Part shown: one piece after another, positions 25,204-37,378 of the stretch | Position numbering within the stretch: position 1 is the first letter of the stretch | Layout: each line of letters opens with the position of its first letter | NCBI GenBank assembly: GCA_034770075.1 | Contig: CM068379.1 | Coordinates: 17,359,506 to 17,423,505, forward strand | Source: Aralia elata | Lineage: Eukaryota; Streptophyta; Magnoliopsida; Apiales; Araliaceae | DNA length: 64,000 nucleotides | Direction of reading: 5' to 3' | Translations under genes and position numbers: made by a program | Notes under the pieces: model-generated | Databases searched by the model: none | Seen by the model: the letters and a program-made list of their open reading frames with translations, nothing else | What the model was told of the DNA's origin: nothing

Positions 25204-27127
25204 GGATCACAAATTTACGTCGATAATAAAAAAGTACTTAAAATATGTAAATATTCTTGACATGAGAGAATCAAAAAAAGTTTCATTCTAATTTATTTTA
25301 AGAAATGATATATTTTGAACTCTATATTTTGAATTTTTATAATTATTAGTAATAATTTTTTTTTAATTGAATTATATTATGTATTACGATAAATTTACAC
25401 CCTGAGATCACCAAATGTTTGTGATATAATTGTGAAATTTATTAATACATGAGATTGGTAAAAATTATAAGAGGATTCCACTTATTACACATCTCTCTAA
25501 GAAAATTACTACTAATACTTATCTATTTAACTGGTAATCACAAAATCGACCTAAATATTCGCAATATATATCATTTTTCTTTTTAATTAGATATGTAATA
25601 AGATGGATTAACTTTATAATTTTATCCAATAGCATGTATTGATATAAGTAGCAATTATAATTTGGTATAAAAATTTAACAAGACTCTTTATTTTAGCTCG
25701 CCGCTTAGACTTTAGTTAATCACAATCTAATTTCGTCATGAAATATGTCAATATATAAATTATTTTCTTTATGAGAAAACTCAAAATTTGGTAATTTTTA
25801 AAAATGCAAATATCTTTATTAGAGAAATTATAAGTATCTCTAAAGAGAGCTTTTAAAAATTATATACGGGTATATAGAAATGAGAAAATTGGAACACAGT
25901 AGTCTCTTTAAAAAAAAATGCTCTGTAATTGTATATATTAACTGTGTACTAACATATAGAAAATAATACATGAGTTTACTTTAATAAAAATAAGATTCAC
26001 ATAATATTTTTTTCCCCTATTAGTGCATAACTATTAGTGTACATAAAATTATTCCTATAAATATACTCTCTTCGTTTCATATTATTTTATCATTGTTGAT
26101 TTTTTAAAGTCAACTTAAGAGATTTTTAAACTCAAAATTGATATAGATTCTTTTGATTTTAATCAATAAAATAATGAATATTGTAAATTATCTAAAAATG
26201 ATTACTCATTAATTGTAAGTTTTATTGTTTCGTAATTTTAAATGAGTCATCTCAATTTTAAATTTAAAAATATCAAATTAATTTTTAAAAATTAATAATA
26301 ATCATATAATTTAGAAAATTTTAAAAATATCTCAAATTAATTTTTAAAAATTAATAATAATTATATAATTTAGAATGGAGGTCAGAAGTATATAATAATA
26401 TTATTCTTCACTCCTGCATAATTGCTTCAAATAATAATAAGTGATTTTGATCTATCTAAATTGAACAATGTAATGGTACGGATCACAAAAATAATGCAAA
26501 AACATCAAAATATGTAAAATTTTCATATAATTTAGTGACATGCATTATTCACTTATAATAATAATAAATCATCAAATTCAAAAATATTTTTATTTTATAC
26601 CATTATAATAATATAATATATACTCCACAATTCTAAATTATAGGCACACAATTTGCAAAATAATGAAAAGTGATATGTTCAGCAATTATCTTCCTTTTCC
26701 ATCGCAAATGTATAACAATAAATTCACATTACTTTGCAACAATTGTGCTGAAAATAAAAAGGAAATAAAATTTGTGACCATTTTTTTAGGAGCTAAATGA
26801 GCACTCGCGAATCTTAATTTTTATTTTTTTTATAATTTTGAATTGTAAAATTTTGATCTCACTTTACCGTTAACTCCGAATAAACACCAATTGCGCCATT
26901 TCCTTTATATGGTGAGAAGTTAATTCGCCAACTCGTTAAAGATCAAGTGAAATTCAAATTCGGATACCATATTAGGGTTTTATTTTGTTAAAGTTTCATG
27001 CAAAATTAATGGATAATTAATTAATGACATTTATGATTTTTTTTTGAAAAAAAATTACTACATTAGAGTTTGTAAATACATTGAACTTGAGCTCAATTGT
27101 AGCTCATTATAATTGAATTTGATTTAA
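25204..27127. other. AT-rich intergenic DNA upstream of the transporter
   Basis: No coding signal. Around 26066-26395 there is a possible decayed MITE (left end ACTCTCTTCGTTTCA) holding two near-identical copies of an AAATTAATTTTTAAAAATTA word about 58 bp apart (26275 and 26333). Confidence 0.4.
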
Positions 27128-27402
27128 AAATACTCTCTCAATTTCAAAATTAGAGATACAATTTAACTTTTGAAGTCAAACGACGACATATTAAACTTCA
27201 AAATTAGTATGATTTTAATTTTAGTTACGTTGATACAATTATTATAATTATATAGTATATATATAACAAAAATTATAAATTAAAAAAATTTATTTTATTA
27301 TAAACTTTTATGAGTTATACCAATTTTAAAGTTTATAAATATGTCATCATTTGAATTCAAAAATCAAATTATATCTTTAATTTTGAAACGAAGAAAATAG
27401 TA
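27128..27402. mobile_element. Stowaway-like MITE
   Basis: Left end ACTCTCTCAATTTCAAAATT and right end, read on the other strand, TATTTTCTTCGTTTCAAAAT are imperfect terminal inverted repeats about 275 bp apart. TA flanks fit a Stowaway target. No coding capacity. Confidence 0.6.
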
Positions 27403-27830
27403 TTTTGATGGTCATTTCTTTGAAAATAAATGTGAACTTGAAAAAAAATGTGAACTCGACTCAACTTCTTTTATTGATAACTTCAAGATGGAAAATAAAA
27501 TAATGTTAATTAGTTGGTAAGTGCGAAGCAGAATATTTTGTAATAGATAATAGTCGAAATACAAGCATAAGTTGATTCGTCCATGTACCGGTAACCTTTA
27601 AACTACTTCCGTCACAAATTATTTGCTGTTTTAAAAAAAAATTATTGTATCAAAAGAATTATATTTTATTTCTAGACTATTAAGTTGGTTATATTACAAG
27701 TTTAACTTTTTTATTTATTTTTTCTTTTTAAAAATGTATAATATCCAAATATAGAGAAGATAAAAGGTTTTTACTTATTGAGCTTATTTCTACCAATAAA
27801 AAAAGAGGTGCATATATATATATATATATA

Positions 27831-29002
27831 TAACAAAATACAAATGATTTTGAATCTAAAATTTTTTCCGCTCAACCTCTTAAATCATCCGGACCGTCAA
27901 AAGTTTCGGATAAATCTAACCCTTCGTTCTTTATATTTCTATCCTCCTTCCCTTTTCTTCTTCCCTCCTTCTCCTTTCTTCTTCGCCTCTCTTTTTCTCC
28001 TCCGTCCCTTTTCTTCTTCTCTGCTCTTCGTAGTGCCGGAGGCACGGGCGAAGTGCTAGTATATATATATGTGGGGATAATTGATTGTGCAATAATTCCA
28101 AAAGGCTCGTTTCAAAAACACAATTATGTGGATGTTAGGCTTTTGATGAGTAATTTTAAGTATGAGTGTATTTTTAATAATAAAATTGACATAATAATTG
28201 TATTTTTTAATAAGTGTATAAACGGTTAAAACTCTAGATAATTTGGGATGAAGGGAGTAGTGATTAAAAAATGGATAAAAAATGAGATATAATGTTATAG
28301 CAACAAAAGTATTAATACAAAAATAAGAAACAAAATGATATGTATGATAGTAATTGGTTATAATTATTGAGTACATTTGTATATTTATGTTAAAGCATCG
28401 CATCAACTGAATATATATAACAAAATACAAATGATTTTGAATCTAAAATTTTTTCCGCTCAACCTCTTAAATCATCCGGACCGTCAAAAGTTTCGGATAA
28501 ATCTAACCCTTCGTTCTTTATATTTCTATCCTCCTTCCCTTTTCTTCTTCCCTCCTTCTCCTTTCTTCTTCGCCTCTCTTTTTCTCCTCCGTCCCTTTTC
28601 TTCTTCTCTGCTCTTCGTAGTGCCGGAGGCACGGGCGAAGTGCTAGTATATATATATATGTGGGGATAATTGATTGTGCAATAATTCCAAAAGGCTCGTT
28701 TAAAAAACACTATTATGTGGATGTTAAGTTTTTGATGAGTAATTTTAAGTATGAGTGTATTTTTAATAATAAAATTGACATAATAATTGTATTTTTTAAT
28801 AAGTGTGTAAACGGTTAAAATTTTAGATAATTTGGGACGAAAGGAGTAGTGATTAAAAAATGGATAAAAAATGAGATATAATGTTATAGCAACAAAAGTA
28901 TTAATACAAAAATAAGAAACAAAATGATATGTATGATAGTAATTGGTTATAATTATTGAGTACATTTGTATATTTATGTTAAAGCATCGCATCAACTGAA
29001 TA
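27831..29002. repeat. 587-bp tandem duplication with a Helitron-like terminus
   Basis: Sequence from 27831 is repeated from 28418 with few changes, ending ATCGCATCAACTGAAT in both copies. Each copy has a pyrimidine-rich stretch followed by GTGCCGGAGGCAC (a short hairpin), GGGCGAAGTG and CTAG before TATATATA. A hairpin followed by CTAG-T resembles a Helitron 3' end, but no matching 5' end was fixed. Open frames across the CT-rich part encode only Phe/Pro/Ser-rich low-complexity peptides. Confidence 0.85.
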
Positions 29003-29426
29003 AATTAACACATCACTTTGTATTTATTTTTTTATATTTTATGATTTGACACCGAAAAAATGTGATTTTAGTGTTTCAATCAGTTAATTATGTCAACTAC
29101 TCTAAAGCGGCTCAACTTTGGTCGAAAAAATAGTAAAATAACAATAATATCAATTAATGAGAGTGATTAAGTAACACAACTAGCCTTATAATATTCGTAG
29201 GCTACCGCTAGATAGTTGTGAGGACATAAACCTGCTTACGTTCATATATATATATATATATAAACATACTTTGAGGCTAGTAAAATCACAAATGACTTAA
29301 TGTTGTAATGGAAAAACTTGTTTTAAACAAAACTGTGTTGAATGAGGACAAAGACTCAACAAATTTACAGGAAAAGAAAATTATTGAAGATGGTAAATTA
29401 AGATATTGAAAGAAAACAATAAAAGA
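29003..29426. other. AT-rich spacer, no gene seen
   Basis: Holds a short (TA)n run near 29245 and nothing else recognised. Confidence 0.4.
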
Positions 29427-29690
29427 TACTTCTTCCGTCCCAAATTAACTGCTTAGTTTTGACTTTTTAAAGTCATATTGACTATTTTTAAAACTAATTT
29501 TTATACCATTTTTGCCAAAATATAGGTGAAGAGATTATAACAAAAAAAAAGTATATACAATTTACTACTAATACCAATTTTTATAATGTTAAAAAATATA
29601 TTTATATATGCTTAATTATTAATTTTAAAAATAGTCAATTTGACTAAAAAAAAGTCAAAACTAAGCAATTAATTTGGGACGGAGAGAGTA
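29427..29690. mobile_element. Stowaway MITE with well-kept terminal repeats
   Basis: The left end CTTCTTCCGTCCCAAATTAA and right end, read on the other strand, CTCTCTCCGTCCCAAATTAA are near-identical inverted repeats that extend into TGCTTAGTTTTGACTTTTT on both arms. TA flanks both sides. The length of 264 bp and the CTCCGTCC core are typical of Stowaway (Tc1/mariner-type) MITEs. Confidence 0.85.
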
Positions 29691-29857
29691 GAATAAAATA
29701 CAATCGAAAAAACCTATTAGAAATAAAAGTCAAATTTTATGTATCTTTCAAACTTCAAAATCTTCAAAGTAAAATTCTTAATGTAAAAGTTATGAAATGC
29801 TAAAATTTCTTATCTTTTTTTCTCTTAATTATTCCTCTTTTTAAGTAGATGCTTAAT

Positions 29858-29889
<32 letters not shown>

Positions 29890-30920
29890 AATAGGTTTAT
29901 TCAAATGGATCCACCTAAATAATAATTTGTGAAATGAACTATGAATCCATGAACTGTACAAGATTTTTTTAGACAGAATGTTAGGCAGAAGGTAAGATAG
30001 ATCAGATCAGTGTTGGCATCCATTGTATTTTTAAATTATTACAAGCGTACACACTAAATCAACTTGTTCATAATTCATGTCCTACCTACATGGCCCCTAC
30101 GTACTCATGGACAAAGACATAATCACAGCTATCCTCTTTGCAGCCCAATGTGTTGCATATGGAGATGTTCCAATGGAGTATTATATTAAGTATTATATTA
30201 AGCAGTGTTTTGAAAGTTGTTAAGCTGACTAAGGTGACGTAGAGCGCCTAGTGTCTAGGCCGCTTAAGCGGTGTCTAAGTATTTTCGTAGGCACATTTTC
30301 TTAGACGGTATTATTTATGTATTTTTTTATTATTTATACTTAGTATATTATATAAAACATACAGTAAGTGTAATTCTTTTTAATTTACATGACAAATCAC
30401 TCAAAAAATAATCTTTTAATAATTAAAAAATTCAGTTCAAGTATTATAGAGCTTCAAGTAGAGGCCTGAGTTTACCTAGGTGGAAGCCTAAGCGTCAAAT
30501 TGAGGTGGTAGAGTACCGTCTAGCATCTAGGCGGAAATTAATCAGACTTATGCAGGAATTTTTAGAACACTTATATTTTATTTTATTTTTTTGTAAGCCG
30601 CACTTTTAGAAATTAATCAGACTTAGACAAGAATTTTTAGAACAATTATATTTTATTTTATTTACCTGAAACGTTTAGGTCTTAATATCTCAGTCTTAAT
30701 CACCGGGCTAAGATCTCATCGACTTAAAACACTTATTTTAAGTATTAAAAATTGTTGTTTTTTTATAAAATAGTTTTTTGATGTTTTATAATATTCTTTT
30801 TCACGTAAACGTAAGACTTATTAATTTATGTGAGAAGGATCTTAAAAAACAAACACATATCTATTTTGTGAAATATCGGTTCCCTTATATTTACACTTGT
30901 TATATATATATATATATATA
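29691..30920. other. AT-rich DNA with decayed repeats
   Basis: A (TA)n run lies near 29860-29885. Between 30230 and 30540, words such as GCGCCTAG, GTCTAGGCCGCTTAAGCG and CATCTAGGCGG recur in both orientations, suggesting a decayed foldback element. A 75-bp direct tandem duplication starts at 30535 and 30610 (AAATTAATCAGACTTA). No gene. Confidence 0.45.
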
Positions 30921-31100
30921 GGGAGAGATTCTAAAGCGAACTAAAGACGAACTGTCGTCTTTTGTGTCTATGGCGACGATTTGACCCGTCGCCGTAGCCA
31001 TGTAATCTTTGGCGACGGGTCAAATCGTCGCCATAGACACCAAAGACGACGGTTCGTCTTTAGTTCGCTTTTTAAGAGTTCGCTTTTGAAAATTCTCATA
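30921..31100. mobile_element. hairpin (foldback) MITE in a (TA)n tract
   Basis: The arms 30933-30992 and 31011-31071 are inverted repeats of about 61 bp with only two mismatches by eye, separated by an 18-bp loop. The arms carry GGCGACGATTTGACCCGTCG. (TA)n runs flank both sides, with ends GGGAGAGATTCT and, inverted, GAGAATTTTC. Flanking by (TA)n recalls Micron-type plant MITEs. Confidence 0.8.
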
Positions 31101-31416
31101 TATATATATATATATAATTTAAACATCATAAATTTCATATAAACGTTATTTGTTTGATAGTTATTTCTAAATAATTATTTTGAGTTTCAAAATTAAGACT
31201 AAACAAATTATAAAAATAAAATCCAAGTGTAATGTAAAATTTTTGGATGCATAAGTTCAATTGAGGAACTGAAACACTATAAATCTCGTGCTGTTTTCTC
31301 TTTATATTCTTTAAAATTTAAATCTCTTGTGTTGACTTAAATGATACCAACCAACTCAAAAACAACCCATTTGTTTACGATATAATAATTTAGACCAAAA
31401 GTGATAACTAATGATA
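31101..31416. other. AT-rich spacer, no gene seen
   Basis: Ends with the TGATA target site (31412-31416) of the copia element that follows. Confidence 0.5.
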
Positions 31417-31657
31417 TGTTAGAAAACCTTTCATTTTCTATCTCTTCATCTTCCACTTTCTCTCTCTCCATGCCTATATATAAGGCATCAAATGGATATC
31501 AATTTTAGTGTAGAATAATTCTCTCAATGAAAGTGTAAAATTCATCTATGTAGTTTGATAGATATCAAATGAATTGTGGATGACCACTTAAATACAAGAG
31601 TATATCAATATATATTTTTGTTGATATACATTTTGTTTTATCTATTATTTCACAACA
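31417..31657 (+). repeat. 5' LTR (241 bp)
   Basis: Begins TGTTAGAAAACC and ends CACAACA. A CCTATATATAAGGC segment near 31472 is a likely TATA box. Confidence 0.95.
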
Positions 31658-32134
31658 CGTTATCAGCACGAGTCTCTACCCAATTTTGAAAAGGAAGTTC
31701 TTTCAACTCATTGTAAGTATTATTTCATTACAATTAAATTTGATTGTGTATATTTAATTGTTTTAGTAAGTTAAAGCAGTGACAAGGAAAGACTCATGTT
31801 GTGCTAGAAATCAAGCTATATATTTATATAAATATTGAACCTTACAAAACTTGAATTTGCTACCCTTAATATCTTGAGCAAGAATTATTTGTCATGGACT
31901 CTTGATGCTGAGATTCATCTAGAGGCATAGAATCTTGAAGATACAATTAAGGTTGGCAATCATGCATCCCTGCAGGATCATGCAAAAATTAATAATTTTT
32001 ATTCGTCATCATCTCACTTATGAAGACATGTTAGAGAAAATATTGACTACATTTAATGCCTCAAATATGCTCCTGCAGTAGCAATATCGAGAACATAAGT
32101 TTACAAAATATTCCCTGAAGCGATAGAGGAAATT

Positions 32135-32374
32135 ATGTTCCCTGAAGTGATATCATGTCTTCTAGTAGCTGGACAAAATAATGAGCTTTTGCTGAAAAAC
32201 TACCAATCTCGCCCGACCGGTTCTACTCCATTCCCTGAAGCGAATGGAACCTCCTTTGATAAATATAGAGAAAATTATGGTCGTGGTCGTAGATGTGGAA
32301 TGGAAGGTCATTGGTCACGTACCTGTCGTACTCTTAAATATTTGATAGATTTGTACCAAACTTCCATAAAATAA
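32135..32374 (+). pseudogene. copia gag remnant with zinc knuckle
   Basis: The 79-aa open stretch contains RCGMEGHWSRTCRT, a copia CCHC-type zinc-knuckle region whose first Cys is replaced by Arg in the visible text (GRRCGMEGH). The expected N-terminal half of gag is missing or scrambled upstream (31750-32130). It lies between the 5' LTR and the protease region. Confidence 0.7.
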
Positions 32375-32639
32375 AAGGGAAAGAAAATTGAAACGAAAAT
32401 TTGTTGATCATAAGGATCTTGAAAATCCCATGAATGATTATAATGATCTTGAAGATCTTATAAATTATCTTGACTTTCCAAATGAAAATGGCTATATCAA
32501 GTAATTATTTTTATTTCATTATATTATGGCATTATAATAAGCATTTTTATTTTGATATGTTTTATTTATGTTTCAAGTAATAAAGTTTAATTTATGTTCT
32601 ACATATATGAAGATGTATGGGTCCTATTGGTAATTAAAG

Positions 32640-32950
32640 GCTCCGGAAGAGCGATTACCATATAGAATGATTTTTAAAATTATGCAAAGCCAATGGCAAT
32701 ACCATATCAGGTTCATTGAACTTAATTGAAACCTCTGGAAGAGCGATTATTCATCAAACTTAATCAAGGCTCTAGAAAAGCGATTATAATTGAAGACTCT
32801 AGAAGAGTGATTATAAAGTTGTCAAAGGGCACAAAACTTGGTATTAATGATACTTTGCATTCTACTGAGTCAAGCAGAAATTTACTCAGTTTTAAGGATA
32901 TATGTTATAATGGTTATTATGTTGTAACTAATAACGAAGGCAATGAATAA
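32640..32950 (+). pseudogene. protease/linker remnant with 33-bp repeats
   Basis: The reading near 32870 gives SSRNLLSFKDICYNGY, the conserved stretch after copia protease. Before it the word GAAGAGCGATTA or a variant recurs at about 32646, 32738, 32771 and 32804, the last three roughly 33 bp apart, which repeats an 11-residue peptide. The catalytic DSG motif was not found. Confidence 0.55.
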
Positions 32951-33097
32951 TTTTTTTATATTACTTCAATAGTATCGGGCCAGAAGCTCATACTAGAAAA
33001 ACTGCCTATTTTCTCATCTAGGTTATATTATACTACAATGTGAACAGTTGAAATAAATGTTGCAATACACCAGAAGTGTTCAGATCCAAAGGTTTTT

Positions 33098-33920
33098 ATG
33101 CTTTGGCATGATCGTCTTGGTCATCCAGGATCAATAATGATACGTCGAATTATTGAAAACTCTCATGGACATCCATTAAAGAACCAGAAGATTCTTTTAC
33201 CTACTGATTATCCATGTAGTGCTTGTTCTCAAGGTAAATTAATTACCAAACCATCACATTCAAATATTGTTGTTGAGTGTCTATCTTTCTTAGAAAAAAT
33301 TCAGGGTGATATATGTGGACTAATACATCCATCTTGCGGTCCATTTAAGTATTTTATGGTTTTAATTAATGCATCAACCAGATGGTCACATGTATGTTTA
33401 CTTTCTACTAGAAATGTTGCATTTGCTAGGCTCCTTGCTCAAATAATTAGTTTGAGAGCGCAATTTTCTGATTATCCAATTAGGAAAAATTCGTTTAGAT
33501 AATGCTGGTGAATTCACATCTCAAGCTTTTGATGACTATTGCATGTCTATTTGAATTGATGTTGAACATCCTGTTGCACATATACATACTCAAAATGGTT
33601 TAGCTGAATCACTTATCAAGAGACTTCAAATTATTGCTCGACCTTTGCTTATGAAATCAAAATTACCAGTTTCTGCTTGGTATCATGTTATTTTACATGT
33701 TGCATCACTAGTTCGCATTAGACCAACTGTTTATCATAAATTTTCACCAATGCAACTTGTACTTGGCCAACAACCAAATATTTTTCACTTGCACACATTT
33801 GGTTGTGCTGTATATGTACCTATTGCACTCCCACAACGCACTAAAATGGGTCATCAACGTAGACTTGAAATTTATACGATTTTGATTCCCCATCTATTAT
33901 TAGATATCTTGAACCTCTAA
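33098..33920 (+). pseudogene. copia integrase remnant
   Basis: HDRLGHPGSIMIRRII and CSACSQGK give the HHCC zinc-binding region. IQGDICGLIHPSCGPFKYFM and the region near 33500 follow as the catalytic core, with a frameshift near 33500 and a stop near 33553. AWYHVILHVASLVRIRPT continues in frame from 33645. Domain order is normal, but the protein is cut at least three times. Confidence 0.85.
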
Positions 33921-33999
33921 TTGGTTATGTTTTTAAAGCACGTTTTGAGGATTGTCATTTTAATGAAACAATCTTCCCACCATTAGGGGGAGAAAAGTC

Positions 34000-34072
34000 G
34001 TTGCCTGAAGCACGATGTTTGCCTGAAGCACAAAATTTGCCTGAAGCACGAAATTTGCCTGAAGCAGGACGA
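34000..34072 (+). repeat. 18-bp coding repeat (LPEA-rich)
   Basis: Four copies of a unit like TTGCCTGAAGCACGAAAT encode LPEARN-type hexapeptides in the linker between integrase and reverse transcriptase. Confidence 0.9.
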
Positions 34073-34676
34073 GAGATTACATGGAATGCTTCGACGTTAT
34101 CTCATCTTGATCCTCGTACAAATCAATGTGAACTGAAAGTTCACAGGATTATTCATTTGCAAGGAATTACAAATCAATTACCGGATGTATTCACCGATAA
34201 TAAGAAAATAGTGAAACCTCACATTCCAGCTGTTAATGCTCTAGCACAGATTGAAGTCTCTGTTGGACAATTAGTTAATACAGCAGCAAATGAATCAGAA
34301 CCACACCTGAAGCGTGGAAGACCGATCGGTGATAAAATTCTTCGGAAGAGGAAAGTACAAGAAAAGCAAGTTGTAGCCTATAAAGAGGCTATACCCATGA
34401 AACAGGCCACAGAAATAACTGATTTATTCAAAACTTATGAGCAAAAAATCTCCTGAAAATAAAACTCTTGAAGAGTTATCCCCTGAAGAGGATCAGGTAC
34501 TTAAAAATAACGAGATCTAGATACATTATGTACATACAGGAGAAGTATTAGATATAAATAAAATTGTTGTCGACAACATATTTTCATATAAAGTTGCTCT
34601 TGATATTACCAGAAGTAATGATCATGAATATGAACCACAAACCGTTGAACAATGTCAACGTAGAAATGATTGGCCA

Positions 34677-36250
34677 ATGTGGAAAGAGGCGATTCAAGCA
34701 AAATTAAATTCACTAAATAAACGTGAAATTTTTGGACCTGTAGTCCGAACACCTGAAGGTGTAATGCCTGTTGGATACAAATGGGTATTTGTACGTAAAC
34801 GAAATGAGAAAAATAAAATTATAAGGTACAAAGCGCAACTTGTAGCACAAGGTTTCTCATAGAGACCTGATATTGATTATGAAGAAACATATGCTCCTGT
34901 AATGGACGCAATTACATTCAGATTTTTAATTAGCTTGGTAGCAAACGAAAATCTGGATATGCAATTAATGAATGTTGTTACAGCATATCTATATGGATCA
35001 TTAGATAATGATATCTACATGAAAATTCCTGAAGGATATAAAATGCCTGAAACATATAATTCTACATCTCGAAGTATGTATTCTATCAAGCTACAAAGAT
35101 CCTTATATGTGTTAAAACAATCCGGACGCATGTGGTATAATCGCCTCCGTGAATATCTTTTGAAAGAAGGATTTGAGGATAATCCAATTTATCCATGTAT
35201 TTTTGTCAAAAAAAAAATCAGAATCCGGATTTGCTATTATTGCAGTATATGTTGATGATTTAAATCTTGTAGGGACTCCAGAAGAGTTAACAAAAACAAC
35301 AAATTGTTTAAAGAATAAATTTGAGATGAAAGATCTTGGTAAGACAAAATTTTGTCTTGGTTTACAAATTGAACATTTTCCAAATGGAATTCTTGCTCAT
35401 CAATCAACATACACAGAAAAGTCCTAAAGCACTTTTACATGGATAAAGCTCATCCTTTGAGCACTCCAATGATAGGTCGGTCACTTGATATCAAGAAAAA
35501 TCCGTTTCGACCACAAGAAAATGATGAAGAAACTCTTAGTCCTGAAGTACCATATCTTAGTACAATTGGTGCTTTGATGTATCTTGCAAATTTCACACGA
35601 CCTGATATAGCATTTGCAGTTAACTTACTAGCAAGGTACATTTATGCACAAACTCGAAGACATTGGAATGGAATTAAACATATTTTGCGATATCTTTGTG
35701 GGACTACTGATTTGGGATTATTTTATCCAAATGGATCAAAACCACAGTTAGTTGAATATGCTGATGCATGTTATCTTTCCGATCCACACAAAGGCAGATC
35801 ACAAACAGGATATTTATTTACTTATGGAATACTGCTATTTCATGGAGATCTGTTAAGCAAACAATTTCTGCTACTTCCTTAAATCATGCAGAGATTATCA
35901 CAATTAATGAAGCGAGTCGTGAATGTGTTTGGTTGAGATCGGTAATTCAACACATTCGTGAGAACTATGGATTATCATCAATCATAAATAGTCCAACGAT
36001 ATTATACGAAGATAATGCTGCTTGTATCACTCAAATTAGGGGAGACTATATCAAGGGTGATAGAACCAAACATATTGCACCAAAATTCTTTTATACACAT
36101 GAGCTCCAGAAGAGTGACGATATTGATGTCAAGCAGATACGATCATGTGATAATTTGGCTGATATATTCACTAAGCCACTACCAACTGCGACTTTTAAGA
36201 AGATGGTGCACAACATTGGCATGCGTCGACTTAATCATATTTTATCATGA
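34677..36250 (+). pseudogene. copia reverse transcriptase and RNase H remnant
   Basis: VGYKWVFVRKRNEKNKIIRY and VAQGFS open the reverse transcriptase, interrupted by TAG at 34861. YGSLDNDIYMKIPEGY and the catalytic AVYVDDLNLVG near 35243 follow after a shift near the A-run at 35210. RNase H reads from 35439 (MYLANFTRPDIAFAVNLLAR, EYADACYLSD) to NLADIFTKPLP near 36152, with one more frame break near 35850. Order and motifs are those of Ty1/copia. Confidence 0.9.
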
Positions 36251-36499
36251 ACAGTGGTACTCGTGATGGGAGTAAATTTTCTGAAGGATATGTGCTGATT
36301 GTACTCTTTTTCCTTCGCTAAGGTTTTTTCCCACTGGGTTTTCCTTTGCAAGGTTTTAATGAGGCAATCCTAAGGCACTAGAAGTTATACAAGAATATTG
36401 TACTCTTTTCCTTAGCCAATTTTTTTTTTCCCACAGGGTTTTTATTTGGTAAGGTTTTTAACGAGGCATATTCTTAGAAAATGGTCATCCAAGGGGGAG

Positions 36500-36740
36500 T
36501 GTTAGAAAACCTTTCATTTTCTATCTCTTCATCTTCCACTTTCTCTCTCTCCATGCCTATATATAAGGCATCAAATGGATATCAATTTTAGTGTAGAATA
36601 ATTCTCTCAATGAAAGTGTAAAATTCATCTATGTAGTTTGATAGATATCAAATGAATTGTGGATGACCACTTAAATACAAGAGTATATCAATATATATTT
36701 TTGTTGATATACATTTTGTTTTATCTATTATTTCACAACA
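36500..36740 (+). repeat. 3' LTR (241 bp)
   Basis: Same sequence as the 5' LTR by eye, followed by TGATA, the target duplication. Confidence 0.95.
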
Positions 36741-37181
36741 TGATAGAGTTACTATTTTATTATGTAAAATTATACGTTCGAATTTATATGAAGAAGATAA
36801 TTAAGTTTTCTCCAGGTTCTCTATTAGTAACTTTTTTGGCCCCATTCTCAAATTATCTTTAGACCCTAGGATAAAATGTATTCTTAAAATTGAATTATTA
36901 TAAAATAAGTTCAATAAAAAAATAATAATGATCGATGCAATGCTTAATTTTTTCATTGTAAAAAATATTATTATTAAGGCAGTAAAGGATGGTATATAAC
37001 CTAACTTGAACTATATAAAACATAGGCATATACAAATAAGGGTGTTCAAAAAATTCGGTATAATTAGTTTTCTATTAGTACTGATACATGTAATTCAGTA
37101 AAATTTAAAGTTGATTTGGTACTTATATCGGTATCGATATATATTTTTTTAAACTATAAATATTGTATCATACCGTACCGT

Positions 37182-37230
<49 letters not shown>
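36741..37230. other. AT-rich spacer, no gene seen
   Basis: Contains a GGTATCGATAT-like word near 37130 and a (TA)n run at about 37188-37232. Confidence 0.4.
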
Positions 37231-37237
<7 letters not shown>

Positions 37238-37378
37238 AGCAGACCGGTCTTTAGCGACGGTTTTTTCGTCGCCTATACGACAATTTATTTTATAAAAAAC
37301 CGTCGTCTATTGTATAGGCGACGGAAAAACCGTCGCTAAAGACCGATCTGCTCCTGATCCGGGTTCTCTCTCTCTATA
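37231..37378. mobile_element. second hairpin (foldback) MITE in a (TA)n tract
   Basis: Arms of about 40 bp (37239-37281 against 37301-37352) pair through CTTTAGCGACGG and CGTCGCCTATAC, with few mismatches. (TA)n lies on both sides. It shares GCGACG words and the (TA)n habit with the element at 30921, but the arm sequences differ. Confidence 0.75.

Larger units (their letters stand above)
31417..36740 (+). mobile_element. complete but coding-defective Ty1/copia element
   Basis: Two 241-bp LTRs (31417-31657 and 36500-36740) appear identical by eye. TGATA flanks both sides (31412-31416, 36741-36745) as the 5-bp target duplication. CGTTATCAGCACGAG follows the 5' LTR as a tRNA-priming region, and AAGGGGGAG precedes the 3' LTR as polypurine tract. 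The interior carries gag, protease, integrase, reverse transcriptase and RNase H traces broken by stops and frameshifts. The insertion is young but cannot move on its own products. Confidence 0.95.

Noticed and set aside
27778..28995. Phe/Pro/Ser-rich ORFs and their antisense partners in the duplicated unit
   Set aside because: They come from a CT-rich tract and AT-rich flanks duplicated in tandem; no family resemblance or gene signals.
30921..31100. A microRNA precursor
   Set aside because: The stem is too long and perfect, and the (TA)n flanks point to a foldback transposable element.
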